From the NCBI GenBank assembly GCA_947359465.1, contig OX375873.1, positions 75,704,278 to 75,768,277 on the forward strand: a DNA stretch of 64,000 bases, written 5' to 3'. The position numbers were made by a program, and so were the translations under genes. The stretch comes from Metellina segmentata. Lineage: Eukaryota; Arthropoda; Arachnida; Araneae; Tetragnathidae. Shown in pieces: positions 1-12,019 of this stretch; position 1 is the stretch's first letter, and each line of letters starts with the position of its first letter. Below the pieces are notes generated by a model. The model was not told the DNA's origin. It ran no database searches and saw only the letters and a list, made by a program, of their open reading frames with translations.

Positions 1-341
1 TTAATCTGAAGTACCCAATCGACCAGTAGAATATACTTATTTTTAGAGACTGAAATACCTCCGACGGCGTGCTAATCGCGCTAAATGGTAAGAAGTTGTT
101 AGCAGCTAAGCGTTGAGAAAAAGTAGTTCGCAGGCGATCGTTGAAAAAAAGAACGTAGAAAGTCAAAGCACATTAAAATAGCTCCAATAATCTGAACTTG
201 TTAAATTTAAAAATAAAATTTGTTATAGTTTAAAGAACTGATTGATTATTGAACCACTGAATACCAATTCATTACCGAAGCCAAGTGCTTTCCGAGTTAA
301 GGAATATAGTTCGTGTCAGAAAACAATTTAAACCCCATATA

Positions 342-1168
342 CGCTATATCAGGCCTCGAAATAGATTTTTTATAGAGATCAGGCCTCGAATAGACTGTGC
401 ACCTAAGTTTTTAAATTAGGTGCACAGGTTATATGTTAAATGCACATTTGAAAAAAAAACGTACTATAAGAGTAATAATGTAATGTAAACTACTGTATTA
501 GTTGGGTATGTTGATATAGGTTTGTAGTAGATAGTAAATCAAAAATATTTTAACCTATCGAAATTCTACGGAGAACGGCTGTCGCGACAGTCGCTTTAAC
601 AGAGCCATCTGGAAAATGTTTCGATCATCGGAAAGTTCTGGTGGCAGTGACACAAGTAAACCTTCCTCCTGTATACACCCCTTACAGCACAGCAATTTTG
701 TTTTCGCTTTGTGTGTATTTAGGAATTTTAATTACGTTCCTTTAGGGCGAGAGATGTCGATACTAATATTTTGTTCAAGCATCAAAGTAACATAAAAAAC
801 GTTCCCCCCCTCCCCTTTTTTTAACGTTAGGTGCACTGCGTGCACCTAGTAGGAAAAAATTAGGCGCACAATTTTATTTTGATGTGCACAGTGCAACTGT
901 GCACCCGGGTATTTCGAGCCCTGCACTATATGGAAAGAAGTATTTGGACAATGCATGTCTTTCAGGAGAGTGCTTTATTATTCAATTTTGTAACGGGTAG
1001 GCCCTCCCTTTGCTTGTACTGCAGCTGCAACACGTCGATCCAGTTTGTACCACAAGTGCTCGATCGGATTGAGATCGGGGCTCTAAAGAGGTTCGTCAAG
1101 CAAATTCACCTCATTTTGCAGGGTCCTCTGAATATCTGTAGGATCCAAATACTTTTGTCCCAGTAGTG
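342..1168 (-). pseudogene. Tc1/mariner-type transposon relic, split by a hAT element
   Basis: The right terminal inverted repeat ends at 1168 and is followed by TA. The left end begins at 342, preceded by TA (340-341). Both ends share the block AAGTATTTGGA. On the - strand 1082-978 reads SPDLNPIEHLWYKLDRRV and continues to a stop, which is the C-terminal part of a Tc1-type DD34E transposase with the last catalytic Glu (PIE). The rest of the transposase is deleted and a stop lies just upstream, so it is dead. A hAT element (350-923) sits inside its left inverted repeat. Confidence 0.75.
350..923. mobile_element. Non-autonomous hAT element
   Basis: The ends are CAGGCCTCGAA (350; the start is repeated at 380) and its inverted partner TTCGAGCCCTG ending at 923. 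The flanks CGCTATAT (342-349) and CACTATAT (924-931) form an 8-bp target duplication with one mismatch, as hAT transposases make. Subterminal copies of GTGCAC occur at both ends, and 396-426 can fold on itself through TGTGCACCTAA and its complement. No coding capacity is visible. Confidence 0.7.
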
Positions 1169-1214
1169 TATGTGTCGTGTTATAACAAAGCAGTCACAAA
1201 TAAGAAAATATATT

Positions 1215-1215
<1 letters not shown>

Positions 1216-1275
<60 letters not shown>
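1216..1275. repeat. (AT)n microsatellite
   Basis: Uninterrupted alternating AT of about 58 bases. It is simple sequence, and the short frames reading YIYIYI across it are artefacts. Confidence 0.95.
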
Positions 1276-1277
<2 letters not shown>

Positions 1278-1921
1278 TCTAGACAGCCTACAACCTTATG
1301 AACAATAATTGTGGCACAGGAACGAGAAGTCTGAACTGCGTAGAGGTTTAAAGTCAGAAAAGAGAAAAGTACAGGCGAAACGGCGAAGTGCACGAAAGTA
1401 TCACGATAGTCACATTTAGAGTTTCATTCACAGGCTTCTGAGAGGGAATGTAACGGTATTGAATAAATAGCGAGTCTGTGCCTAGGAATTCGATGGGTAA
1501 ATGATTAGCGAACATAAATTGAGTGTGGATGAGAAGTGTTTCAGGGTTTCGTTACATGAATGCATTTGCTGAGTTGAAGATCAATAAAGTCAACTCTATT
1601 GTACAAATCGTTCACCCGGCAACTTGTTTTCACATGTGGCATTTATACCAGTTATGTGCACTAACACTTAGGGGCTCACAAGCATATTTTCGATCTGCAA
1701 CCTGCTGTCTTCCCTTCGTAACTTACAGCCAGTTTTGACCTTTTCCACTCACAGTCTTTTTTCTAGGATTCTTTCAACCAATAGATAATGTTTACTTAAT
1801 CATGTATGTTGTTTGATAAAAGCAACATCATCTAACCGGAATTCTCGTGACACCGAGAGCTAAGTGTATGGAGTTACTCAATGGTGTCACATATCAATAT
1901 TAAAAACGAAAGGGTTTGAAC

Positions 1922-2806
1922 TAGGGATGCGACATCGATGTCGATGTTTTCAAAACATCGATGTTTTATGAAAAACATCGATGTATTGGAGTCGATGTTT
2001 TAGAAACATCGATTTGTATACTTGTCGATGTTTTATTTTTAAATGAAAAAAGTACCGTTATAAAAATTTAAAAAATAACCAAGCAGCATAATTTTTTAAT
2101 CAGCAAATTGAACATTCTTTTAGACCAAAGTGGCCAAGGGTGAAGGGTCTGAAAAGTAGGGATGTGACATCGATGTCGATGTTTTCAAAACATTAATGTT
2201 TTAAAAAAAACATCGATGTATTGGAGCCGATATCGCATCACTAGTTGCTAAACCAGTTTTAAAAAATGAGGAAAAAAGTTTAAATACACTGAATTTTATA
2301 AACATAGATTGTTTGGGGGCGATGTATTATCAGCATCGATGTTTCAATTTGGAACATAGATGTTTCAAAACATCGATGTTTTGCTGTCGATGTTGCAGCA
2401 TCAATTGTTGTTTAACCAGTTTTAAGAAATGGGAAAAAAATTAACACACTGAATTTTAAAAACATCGATGGTTTGGGGGCGATGCATTATCAACATTGAT
2501 GTTTTAATTTTTAAACATCGATGTTTTGCAAACGATGTAGCATCACTAGTTGCTAAACCAGTTTTAAGAAATGGGGTAAAAAAAGTTTAAATACACTGAA
2601 TTTTAAAAACATCGATGTTTTGCTGTCGATGTAGCATCACTAGTTGTTAAACTACCAGTTTTAAGAAATGGGGGGGAAAAGTTTAAATACACTGAATTTT
2701 AAAAACATCGATGTTTTTGGGGCGATGTATTATCAACATCGATGTTTTAATTTTGAACATCTATGTTTCAAAACATCGATGTTTTGCTGTCGATGTCGCA
2801 TCCCTA
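1922..2806. mobile_element. hAT-type MITE with internal CATCGATG repeats
   Basis: The element starts TAGGGATGCGACATCGATGT and ends with the reverse complement of that end. It is flanked by perfect 8-bp duplications GTTTGAAC at 1914-1921 and 2807-2814. That fixes the borders and points to the hAT superfamily. The interior is not unique sequence. A second copy of the 5' end lies near 2157, and a unit containing 'GTTTAAACCAGTTTTAAGAAATGG'-like sequence plus AAAACATCGATGTTTT palindromes recurs near 2242, 2399, 2545 and 2634. No transposase is present. Confidence 0.88.
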
Positions 2807-3084
2807 GTTTGAACATGGATTTCCCCAAACAATTGCAAAATCTAGATTATACTTCTGAAACCTTTAACAGGATGATGATTGAAGACGGGACAGGCAAACA
2901 AAATATGATTAACAAGAAAACGTTTTGAGCATGAATTATAACTGCGCGCTCTCTCTACTAGTAAAAGTGTGACTCAGAGGTTTAATCAAAAATTATTTTT
3001 TAAAATTTTAGCATTTAACAGCAAAATAACCTAAAAAGTTTGGACATTTCTTTTTCTCAAAATACTTAGAATAAAAAGCATTAG

Positions 3085-3372
3085 TTGGTTGTTCTTGGTT
3101 TTTATAAGTCTGACCATATTTGGCCTTTCTGAAAGACACAAGACAGACAACGACAAATAATGGACATGCATCACAAGGAAATTTTCAAATAATCATCATT
3201 TTTCAAGAAAAATATCAAGTAATAGACACTCACATTAAAGATTTTACTGACACAGAAGGGAGAAATGAACACCTAGGAAGGAATGCACTTGACATGAATA
3301 GAACCACCGCCGCCTACAACCAGAAGGTTGCTAGAGCAGTGGACATAGCAACCGAGCCACGACGGCTTCTTT
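3085..3372 (-). mobile_element. tRNA-derived SINE, family B, copy 1
   Basis: On the - strand the head has a tRNA-like A box (TGGCTCGGTTG) and a B-box-like GGTTCTATTC. The tail carries the shared block TTGTCTGTCTTG followed by CAAATATGGTC and an ending near TTATAAAAACC. The same arrangement is seen at 43981-44220 and 54175-54413. This copy is longer in the middle, so it probably holds an indel. Confidence 0.55.
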
Positions 3373-3399
3373 AACTCATTAGATAAATACTCTAAATAG

Positions 3400-4500
3400 C
3401 ATGCAATAAATTTAATAAAATCTGCTGTCTTCTTTCAAACAAGAAACTTGTACAGTTAGCCTTAGAAACGTGTTGGTACTATCACTGTCGTGTAGGTATA
3501 TTACGGGTAAGGGGTTTTTATATCAATACTTAGTATACACATTTTTCTATCCCTGCCATCTCTAACAAATTTACAAGAATCATCCTTGACAGGACTCTAC
3601 AACGGCTGCTTGTCACCAACTCTTTCTGACGATCGCAATTATCCTACTCGAGGGTATAAAAACGATGAGGGGGTGACACGTAATGGATCTTTTATACAAT
3701 TTCGTCTCTCGGTTCGCCCGAAGAATAGCGGCACGCGTATGCACGAGACACGTAGAGCCCACGTTACCAGCCTGCGGTACGTTTGGTGGTTGTGCGACGA
3801 ACTGGAAATAATGGTTCTAGCATGAATTGTGCACTCCCCCACCGCCTCGTTATGGGGTGCAGCCGGAGCATCGCGGTACAAATTAAGGTATCCAACGGAC
3901 TACCACCCCCACCGTGTCTTTGGTTCATGATAGGGTCAGAAGAGGATGAAACCCGGTGTGGGATAACTGGAAATATGATACTAACGTAGGGCAGCCCAGA
4001 TCAGAGCGTGGCAAGCTATTGTATGAGACAAATATCCCGTATTGATGTGAAAAGATATCATTTAATCTGCGGATGGATACAATATCGTGTTAACAAACGT
4101 TGGTATAGAATAGTAAATTCCTTTAAAAAAATACAACTAATTTTGATTAAAATATCCATTGATCCCTTGAATCAGTAATTCGCTATCTAAGAATCACGGA
4201 TCGTGTTTTAATAGATCACGTACTGTTATATTGGTTATTATTCGTTTTGAATATTTAATTTTATTGTTATCTAGTCAAATGTATCTAATAATCTAATACA
4301 TTCAAAAATTGGCATTAGTTTTTCATTGCATTTAAGTTCAGAAACAGATTTATAAGCTTAATAAATCAAATATAGTCGATTCTTTTACGATGTCTTTTAA
4401 TCTTTAGAAATATTCCACAAGAAGTTGTTAGTTATTTTAGAAATAGCTATTGTTTCCGTTGAGGCCTAGATGGCTTGAACAAAACACCTTACTCGTAAGT
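3400..4500. other. No gene recognised; contains a CpG-rich patch at about 3586-3990
   Basis: Most of the stretch is AT-rich and featureless. The part 3586-3990 is different: it is GC-rich, has many CpG dinucleotides, and has a TATA-box-like GTATAAAAACG near 3654. Short open frames exist on both strands but none resembles a known protein. It could be a promoter or first exon (the missing 5' end of the ETS gene is one possibility) or an old GC-rich repeat. Confidence 0.3.
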
Positions 4501-4509
4501 TAAATAAGT

Positions 4510-4578
4510 TGGATATATAGTTGAATTTATATCACACTGGAGCAACACAACGGTTATTGAGGACGGTACTTGAATCCA
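4510..4578 (-). repeat. Fragment of SINE family A (3' part)
   Basis: Read on the - strand, it matches the 3' segment of the SINE at 61067-61182: ACCGTC, then TCAATAACC, then GTTGTGTTGCTC. No head and no clear target duplication are seen. Confidence 0.45.
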
Positions 4579-4624
4579 GAAGGGAAAAATCCAACACGTA
4601 AATTTGACCAGGGTCAGATGATAA

Positions 4625-4915
4625 ATAAGTTGGGGGAAATAGATTGATCCAAGACCCGCAGACCAGATACGATTCTTCAGACAGATTTACTCAGCCAGCA
4701 CTTTAATACGGCTCTCCAGATGGGTTTACCAGGTCCAAAGATCATATATAGTCCTCCAAATATTTTTATTAAGCCCACAGATCAGATACAGACCATCTAA
4801 TATGTTTAATTAGTCGGCAATTCAAATACTGCTTTCCAAACAAATTTACCGAGCCTGCACGCCAAGTACGACTTTGGAAGCGTTTCTCCGTCCAGAGACT
4901 AGGTACAGCAACCCT
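4625..4915. repeat. Degenerate tandem array, 40-bp period
   Basis: Diverged units resembling CAGACCAGATACGGCTCTCC followed by AAACAGATTTACCGAGCC. The 'ATAC' anchor falls with its last base at 4670, 4709, about 4749, 4789, 4829, 4869 and 4906, that is at almost exact 40-base steps although the units themselves differ a lot. A weak earlier unit may start near 4600. There is no open frame across it. Confidence 0.65.
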
Positions 4916-4919
4916 GAAT

Positions 4920-6475
4920 ACTGCTAAGCGATTTTCACTGGTTCACTATGCCAACCATGCTTGTTTAGATCACTAATATAGGTGTCAATATGCTTTATCC
5001 TCAAAGCGTGACGCTTTGTTAGTAAAAATTCACGAGGAGCATCAATTTGAATAAAATTGTTTAATTAGTGCAGAAAGCAACTTATCAATTACACATTTGA
5101 GATTTCAAGACACACTAGCAGACTTAGGAAAGTTGTGGATAGTCTGGTTACTATCCAGGAACAGTATAGTCTCAATCAGGAATAATTCACATACTGGAGG
5201 TCATTGTAAAATTTTATTCCGTTATGTTGTACACGTAGATAATATTATAATAACCTTAAATATTTCAAAATTCAGTACTTTCCCAACGTGACCGTATTTC
5301 TTGTAATGATGTACTTGTAAAAAGTACTCAAGTTCAGCAACAAGGTTCCAAAGTTCACATAATTTATATGTTTCCGCGTTAACATCTTCATTACAGATAA
5401 TCCCCGATATGTATTATGCGAGACCCTTTGGGAAGAGGAAGTAAAATCTTCTCATTCCGTCTGGTCAGTTTTCAATGAAAATCCCTCATTTATGGCAGAA
5501 ATAACACTTTTTTTTAGTGTTGTAAATTTCACGTAGCTAGCCATCATCGCACATTAACGTAATGACTGTTAACCTTGTTGAGTGATATTACATAGAAAAT
5601 GATTAGATGATACAATATTATGTCATCATATAGTAAATGGCATCACCACATATACCTTTTATTCGTATCTGATGCAACCTGTTATAATTTTTTGTCATTT
5701 AATCGGACGGTAACTACCATTTTTAATAGGTGTTGCAGCATTTTTGAACAACACAGAAATAAATGTTTGATACTTGAGTATTAATGTCACTGAATGCATT
5801 AGTTGTTTCTAATGTAAATTTAACGCTTAGAACTGTCAGTTTAATTGTAAATACTGTTTTTATTCACTTATATATATTTTAAAAGGTTATACTAATATGT
5901 AAAGAAGGTGTATGATATTTCATTCCTCATTCGTCAAAATTTTACAAGTTCTTAAATTATGCACTAAGCCAAAAAAAAAAAAAAAAAAAAATCTTGAAAC
6001 ATTCTGAAATATAGTATTATTTAAATTCCTCTGTACCAGATATATAAATGATTAATGTTTGAGCATCAATGAACGTAAAGCACTCACACAGAAAACTAAC
6101 TTCACAAGTCTGACAGGTTGCATCAGACACGGTTGAAAGGTCTACGTGGTAGTGTCATGCAATGTAGTGACACAACTGTGTATAGTATATTCATTATATC
6201 TGTGTAACATCACTTAACAAGGTCCGCTTCCAGAGGCTTATTAAAGATGCGTCAGAGGCTCGGTATGAATATTCTGGTGAAATGTTGATTTTAATTGCTA
6301 TCAATTGCTACCGAAAATGCCTGGATGACACGCTTGAACATCGTATACTTTACTGAACGACTTCGAAAGGGTTCCCAGTGTGGGACTGAGAGAAGGAGAT
6401 TGATCTTGTCGTCAAATCTCCCCTGATCTTGGACGTACACCGACTGTATTTATAAGGTGCTGGTTGCAGTGGTCA
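4920..6475. other. AT-rich stretch, nothing recognised
   Basis: No coding exon, RNA gene or mobile element could be identified. A poly(A) run of about 20 lies at 5970-5989. Confidence 0.4.
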
Positions 6476-6481
6476 ATAGAA

Positions 6482-6699
6482 GTGCATGTCACGAAGGCTT
6501 TGAAGGACAAATTACAAAAGAGGATGGACTGATAGTGAGGCAAGAAGAAATTGTACTAACATATTCCTTATCAACTGTTCGCGGATGCCTATTGTCCGTG
6601 AATAGTCAATAAGGAAGCTGTTGCAGTGTGTGTATTCTTGTCTCACTGTCAGTCCATGCTCTCTCGCAATTTGTCCTTCAGAGCCTTCGGGATGTGCAC
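6482..6699. repeat. Long inverted repeat (two arms of about 105 bases, almost no loop)
   Basis: The left arm 6482-6586 and right arm 6590-6699 are imperfect reverse complements. Matching blocks include GTGCA, CGAAGGCT, TGAAGGACAAATT, ATGGACTGA, AGTGAG, CAAGAA and TTCCTTAT. A further direct, partial copy of the right arm begins near 6701 (GTGTCCGTGAATTGTCGATAAAG). A transcript would fold into a long hairpin. It may be a foldback element, or two copies of an unidentified repeat inserted head to head. Confidence 0.7.
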
Positions 6700-7407
6700 G
6701 TGTCCGTGAATTGTCGATAAAGAAACTGTTGATGCAGGTTTTTCTTGTCGTATTATCATTTACGCTATACAGTTTACAGTAGCATTGCGAACCATTGCAT
6801 ATTCTTTACCTCTATTCAAGCAAGCATGATAGCACAGCCATACATCTATAGAGGATTCTACAACCTGTTGTGTGGAATTTTCTAGAGGGCATAATCGCTT
6901 TAGATGTGCACGGGCTTAAAATTATATTATTTTCCCACTGGGTTTACTGCCTCTGGTAAACATTTTTTTCCCCTTTCTTCTCTCTAGCTTTACTTTTCAC
7001 AGTTACTTTACATTTTCTGACTTGTGTTGAACACATCCTGCCCAAATATGATCTTTAGCCATAGAAACCATGTCTGACCATGAACATATCTAGGATATGC
7101 GATTACACCACCCCCGGAATATGCGGTATATCGAGCAGCAGCTGAGGAATGCTGGATATAATTTGCCACAGGATAAAATAAGAACTCCATACCACACTAT
7201 ACATCTGTATGTAGCACCACGAGAGGGGGCTTTACAAGCAACTAATTTATGGTCCTTCTGTTATTCTATTACATTAAAATTATCTGGATTCGATATTGTG
7301 ATAATTTCTTAAAATCTTTTCCATATGATAAATAATCAATATGGTCGAACACTGGCTTCAAAGTGTTTGTTTTATTTGGCACAAAATGTATTATTAAGAC
7401 TTTTAAA

Positions 7408-7410
<3 letters not shown>

Positions 7411-7484
<74 letters not shown>
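7411..7484. repeat. (AC)n(AT)n compound microsatellite
   Basis: About 30 bases of AC repeat pass directly into about 43 bases of AT repeat. Confidence 0.95.
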
Positions 7485-7486
<2 letters not shown>

Positions 7487-7763
7487 AATTGCCTAACTCA
7501 AAATTTGAAAATCTTAATTTATTTGTTAACAGTTACACCAAAATGTATCAAAATTTTTATTTGTTAGTAAACAATTAATGGATGGTCACAAGCCGTCCGA
7601 TAATTTATACAAGTCACATCTTTTTCTTGATAGATATTACTTGATTTAGAAACGAATTAAATGTTTACAACAAGAAAGTGTAATTACTTCTGAGTTCTGA
7701 AAAACAGTTAGCCAATACGATAATAACGACTCTCCAAAAACAAACCCGAATTGAAAAATCCGA

Positions 7764-8000
7764 GGCGCCAACATCCCACAATCACAGTCAGAGGACGAGA
7801 CCAACACCTCAGCTGGCAGCCCACTCTTCATTCTTCAACACCACGGCAACGTGAGGACATTCGAGGTCACGACAGATTTAACTTGCACCAGCCCCCCCCC
7901 CTCCACACACACACACGACGGTATTTGGTTGCCTCGTGTTTTGAACTCGGTAACCTCCAGTTTCTGATCCCTGAAGCCACCGACTAAGCTACCATGGCCA
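7764..8000 (-). mobile_element. tRNA-derived SINE, family A (head and body)
   Basis: On the - strand the head reads TAGCTTAGTCGGTGG (A box region), followed by a decayed B box. The body matches the copies at 19082-19340 and 21011-21195 (GGCTGGTGCAAGTTAAATCT, then CCTCACGTTG and GTGGGCTGCCAGCTGAGGTG). The 3' segment is mostly missing. Confidence 0.65.
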
Positions 8001-8001
8001 A

Positions 8002-9150
8002 ATTATTACAAAGGAAAACTTTCCTCACTGAGTTGTAAATCTCAATCAACAAATGTTTGACGAGTCAAGTAACTCGTTAGAAAACATCAATTTCATTTCG
8101 ATTCGAAAGCGGCATCTGAAAATAACCATACCACAGTAATAAGAAAACGTCATTGAATATATATTTCCTCGCAATTCCTTTTGAACTTCGACAGAGACGA
8201 GAAGAGAGCGCTACGCGCATAGCGAAAAAAAAAGACATGGTACAGAGAAGAGAACAGAAAATATTGGAAAATTTGCACTCTAAAAGGTAGACACATGTCG
8301 TATGGAGTTCCATCTTATCAAGGGCTGGAGCACAGCGGGTGAGTCCCGAAATTTATGCCGAAAAACGTCATAAATATGCGAGGCCCAGGCAGCCTGAAAG
8401 TCCCGGGAGACGTAATTAGGATTCTACAAAACGGTTGGACGCCTGAAAAGCCGTCAGTTATACATCAGGTATATTTTACGTCTCTCCCGAACAAAGGAAT
8501 ATTTATAATACGGGGAGCTAGGTGCACAGTTTCGTGTGATTCTGTGGGAACTGGGTAACTAGGATCACAAAATAGGCCTAGATATTTGGAAGAGTGAAGG
8601 CATCAGAAATAGCAATTGTGGAAGACGACAAATGGAAATACAAAATACAATATCATTGCATTCGTTGCAGTAAGGCAAGTACAACGAGCAATATGGAATT
8701 CTAAGTGTTGCTTTTCAATTGTATTTTTTGTGTCTCTTTGGAAATTCAGGTATTCCCAGCAGACATTGGCAATGAGCTATATTCTGATTTCGACAATCTG
8801 AGAGGTATTTTTGCTTTTTCTTACAAATAAAGTTTCCAATTTTACAAAATGGCTCTCATTTGAATACAAAATGTACTATTCAGTTTGTGCTTTAATAAAA
8901 TTTCTATGGTTGTCGTATTGTATACTACGATGTGAAGGGGTGTGCACGCAATGGTTATTTTAGAAAGAGGTTAGAGAGCAATATCGTAACATTTTTATGA
9001 TTTTTAAAGTTCGTTTTAAGTTTTATTGCTTATGTGCACACCGAATGTTTGAAGCAGCTAAAGTATCTTCCATCTATTATTTTATCAATAGAAATGAGCC
9101 GGTGATCAGTAAAAAGAGTTCAACTACCATCAGAAGTATATATATAAAAT
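8002..9150. other. Unassigned stretch
   Basis: The part at 8290-8560 is less AT-rich and has a 67-codon frame at 8355-8558 that resembles nothing I know and shows no convincing splice borders. The rest is AT-rich with no recognisable feature. Confidence 0.3.
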
Positions 9151-9154
9151 CTAA

Positions 9155-9313
9155 CAGTTGGGTGCCAGCTCGGGTGTTGACCTCATCCCTTCTGACCACG
9201 GTTCAAAATTGCATGGTGTTGTTCCTTTTGCATTTTTCCTTCCGGGATTGATCCCGGACCTTCGCCACTAGCCCACTGTGTTGTTCTAGTGTGATGTTAA
9301 TGCAACTACCCAC
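9155..9313 (+). mobile_element. SINE family A, 5'-truncated copy
   Basis: It begins with TGCCAGCTCGGGTGTTGACC and continues with ACGGTTCAAAATTGC, GGGATTGATCCCGGACC and GTGTTGTTCTAGTGTGATGT. It matches the distal half of the full copy at 19082-19340 and the copy inside the LINE at 61067-61182. The head is absent. Confidence 0.65.
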
Positions 9314-10122
9314 CCTAGAAAAAGAAAGAAGCCAAGTTTAGAGTGACAGTTGAAGTCAATATTTGACAACCAAAGTATACATATCTAACTTGGAAGAAAT
9401 TTACTCTATTGAAACAACAAATTCTCGCACGTTTATAGAAAAATATCCATTTCAAATAGTTTATCATCACAACAATTAATGTTACATCATAATTTAGAGC
9501 ATTGACATGTAATCCATGTGTTTGTTGTTTTTGTACAGCCAAACACTAATGTCGGCTTACGAAATGAAACAATCTAAACCTGAAAAAACGCAGTTCTGAG
9601 AAAAGGAAGAAGAGGGGTCTACTCACTATGTTTCTTAATAAGAAATTTAAACTTCATGCAAAGGAAAATCGACCTACTAGACTCCACCTCTTCTAAATGT
9701 TACCACTAATCTAGAAAATCTAAATAATATCTCAAATTGAAAATGCTGACTTAGTGCGTTCCACATGCAAATCTGATCATATCTATTTCACTAATATTTA
9801 TTTAATAAAACGTGTTTGATTCTTTGAATTTCCAAAAATCTTGTTTCTGGTAAATATATTTAGCCTAATACACATAGAATCATCAATTTAACTAATATAC
9901 ATAATTTTAATGTTACTTTGTTACTAAATTCACTAATTCACTAAATTACAAAAAGCTTTACAAAACGCATAAAACTTTATGAGAAACATTGAATTTTTCA
10001 TGTGATACTTGCACAAACATAAAAATAGGCAAAACGTTAGGACAGATAAACTGATCTCACTGAGTCTATTTAGTTTTTGCGAGTGTTCAAAGTGTACAAT
10101 ATTTCATGGAAGTCTATTTAGT

Positions 10123-10280
<158 letters not shown>

Positions 10281-10284
10281 CATA

Positions 10285-11690
10285 CACATACATTCATACA
10301 GATAGACACGAAACAATGAAACCATTGCCTTTGCTTTAAATTGGCACAAAACGAATAAATAAGTAAAAGCGAGTTGTAAGTATGCAATGTACAACCATTC
10401 CAATTGAACGGTTTGCTGCAAAAAGGAGGTAGCTCCAATTTTTCAAGTGTTTGGAAAACCGTAAAAAAAGTTTGAAAATTCAAAATTCTAAGTTGTGTGA
10501 AAATATTCTGTTTGATAAATTTCCTTAATTGTTCTTAACTAACGATTAGAGCTACATCTTGCTTGTACCAAATGCGAAAGAGTTTTCTTTTTACCACAAG
10601 ATAGTATATGAAACTCCTAACTCCCCCAGAATGAAACTACCACCGTTTATGCAGCAAACCCTTGACTTTTATTAATACAGATTAAATATTTCCCATTACT
10701 TTAACAATTCACTCGAGAAAATTGAGGAATGCCTGTCTTTAGCAAAAGTCAAAGCTTCCATGATTCACCTTAACAACCTGAAAGTTAGCTAAACGTCGAT
10801 ATCTCATTCTGGATAAAAGAAAGAAAAGTTATAGGGACATAGATTGGGGCCTGCAAGGAGAGAGCAACAGGTTGGCGTAACATACAAAATTTACTGTCGA
10901 GGCGTAATCCTCTTATAGACTTAATTCGTTATTCTGAAGATCAGGTCAGTGTTATCTGCAAGACACGCTAATCCCGCCAGCAGGGCGAAAATTAAATCCC
11001 TTTCTTTTGATCAATGGGCCCCAGCCACCAAAGACGGAGGAATCTAGAAATAATGGATTCAAGTCTCTGTTTCAAACATAAAACTGAGCAAATACTACTT
11101 TGCTGACTGTTGAGGAAGCAATTCTAATTTACTGGATATTTGAATAGCATTTTGTACTCTCCAATTCAGAAAATAACTTGTTCTGCATAAAAATAAGAAA
11201 GCTTTCAAGCTAAAAATCTGTTATTTTTCGACATTGCAATTGGAAAAACAATTCAGATTGAATATAGCGAGGACTTACAAGTGATATACTCTTGAGTCAA
11301 AACTTTCAGGATATGAGTTTTTTAGCTTTTGTAGACTAGTAAATGGCGATCTTTAGACTAATGAAGCGTGTGTGTGAACACAAGGTCAGTTTTCTTTGCG
11401 TGAAGATTGAAAAATAATATTTACAAACTTCTTTAAAAACAAATTTAGATTTTAGCAGTGAAATACCCTTTTCCCCTTCGTTTCCTCAGAACTAAGTTAA
11501 TGTGTCTCACTTTTAAGCCGATCATATATATTTGGTATCCCATAAGATCTTAAGCCAAAAAGGAAATAAATATAGATTGGAATGAATTTCCATCACGAAA
11601 TATTAAACTGAAAAGCCATTGATATTTTCAAGATGGCAGATTTAGATATCAAATCCACTCAAGAACACAGTAATTTTAAAAATATCTTGC
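10285..11690. other. Non-coding, no repeat recognised
   Basis: No exon or transposon was identified. The part at about 10900-11060 is less AT-rich and looks unlike the repeats around it, so it might be conserved non-coding DNA. Confidence 0.3.
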
Positions 11691-11696
11691 GTTATC

Positions 11697-11812
11697 TGAC
11701 CGTGGTTTGAAATTACAAAGCGTTGTCCTTGAGTTTTCCCTTCGGTATTGATCGAGGGCCGTCACCAGTAGCACGTTGTGTTGTTCCAGTGCGACGTTGA
11801 TTCAACTACCTG
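11697..11812 (+). mobile_element. SINE family A, 3' fragment
   Basis: Starts at CTGACCGTGGTTTGAAATTA and runs through TATTGATCGAGGGCC and GTTGTGTTGTTCCAGTGCGA. It corresponds to the distal segment of the family. There is no head. Confidence 0.6.
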
Positions 11813-11937
11813 CACAAAAATAACTTGAAAAAAAAATACTTTGATTAAAAAACAGTACAGCATACAAAAAAATTAATCAAGCTTTTACACAAAGCAACAC
11901 TTACAAAAAAAACCTTCGATAGTTCTCCATTCTAATC

Positions 11938-12002
11938 TCAGATAGAGCTCAGGTGTTGACCTCGTCATCTGACCGTGGTTCATCATTACGAGGTGCTAAC
12001 TC
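11938..12002 (+). mobile_element. SINE family A, internal fragment
   Basis: The block AGCTCAGGTGTTGACCTCGT followed by ATCTGACCGTGGTTCA matches the middle of the family, then similarity stops. Confidence 0.5.
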
Positions 12003-12019
12003 TCATAAAATCTCAGAAC

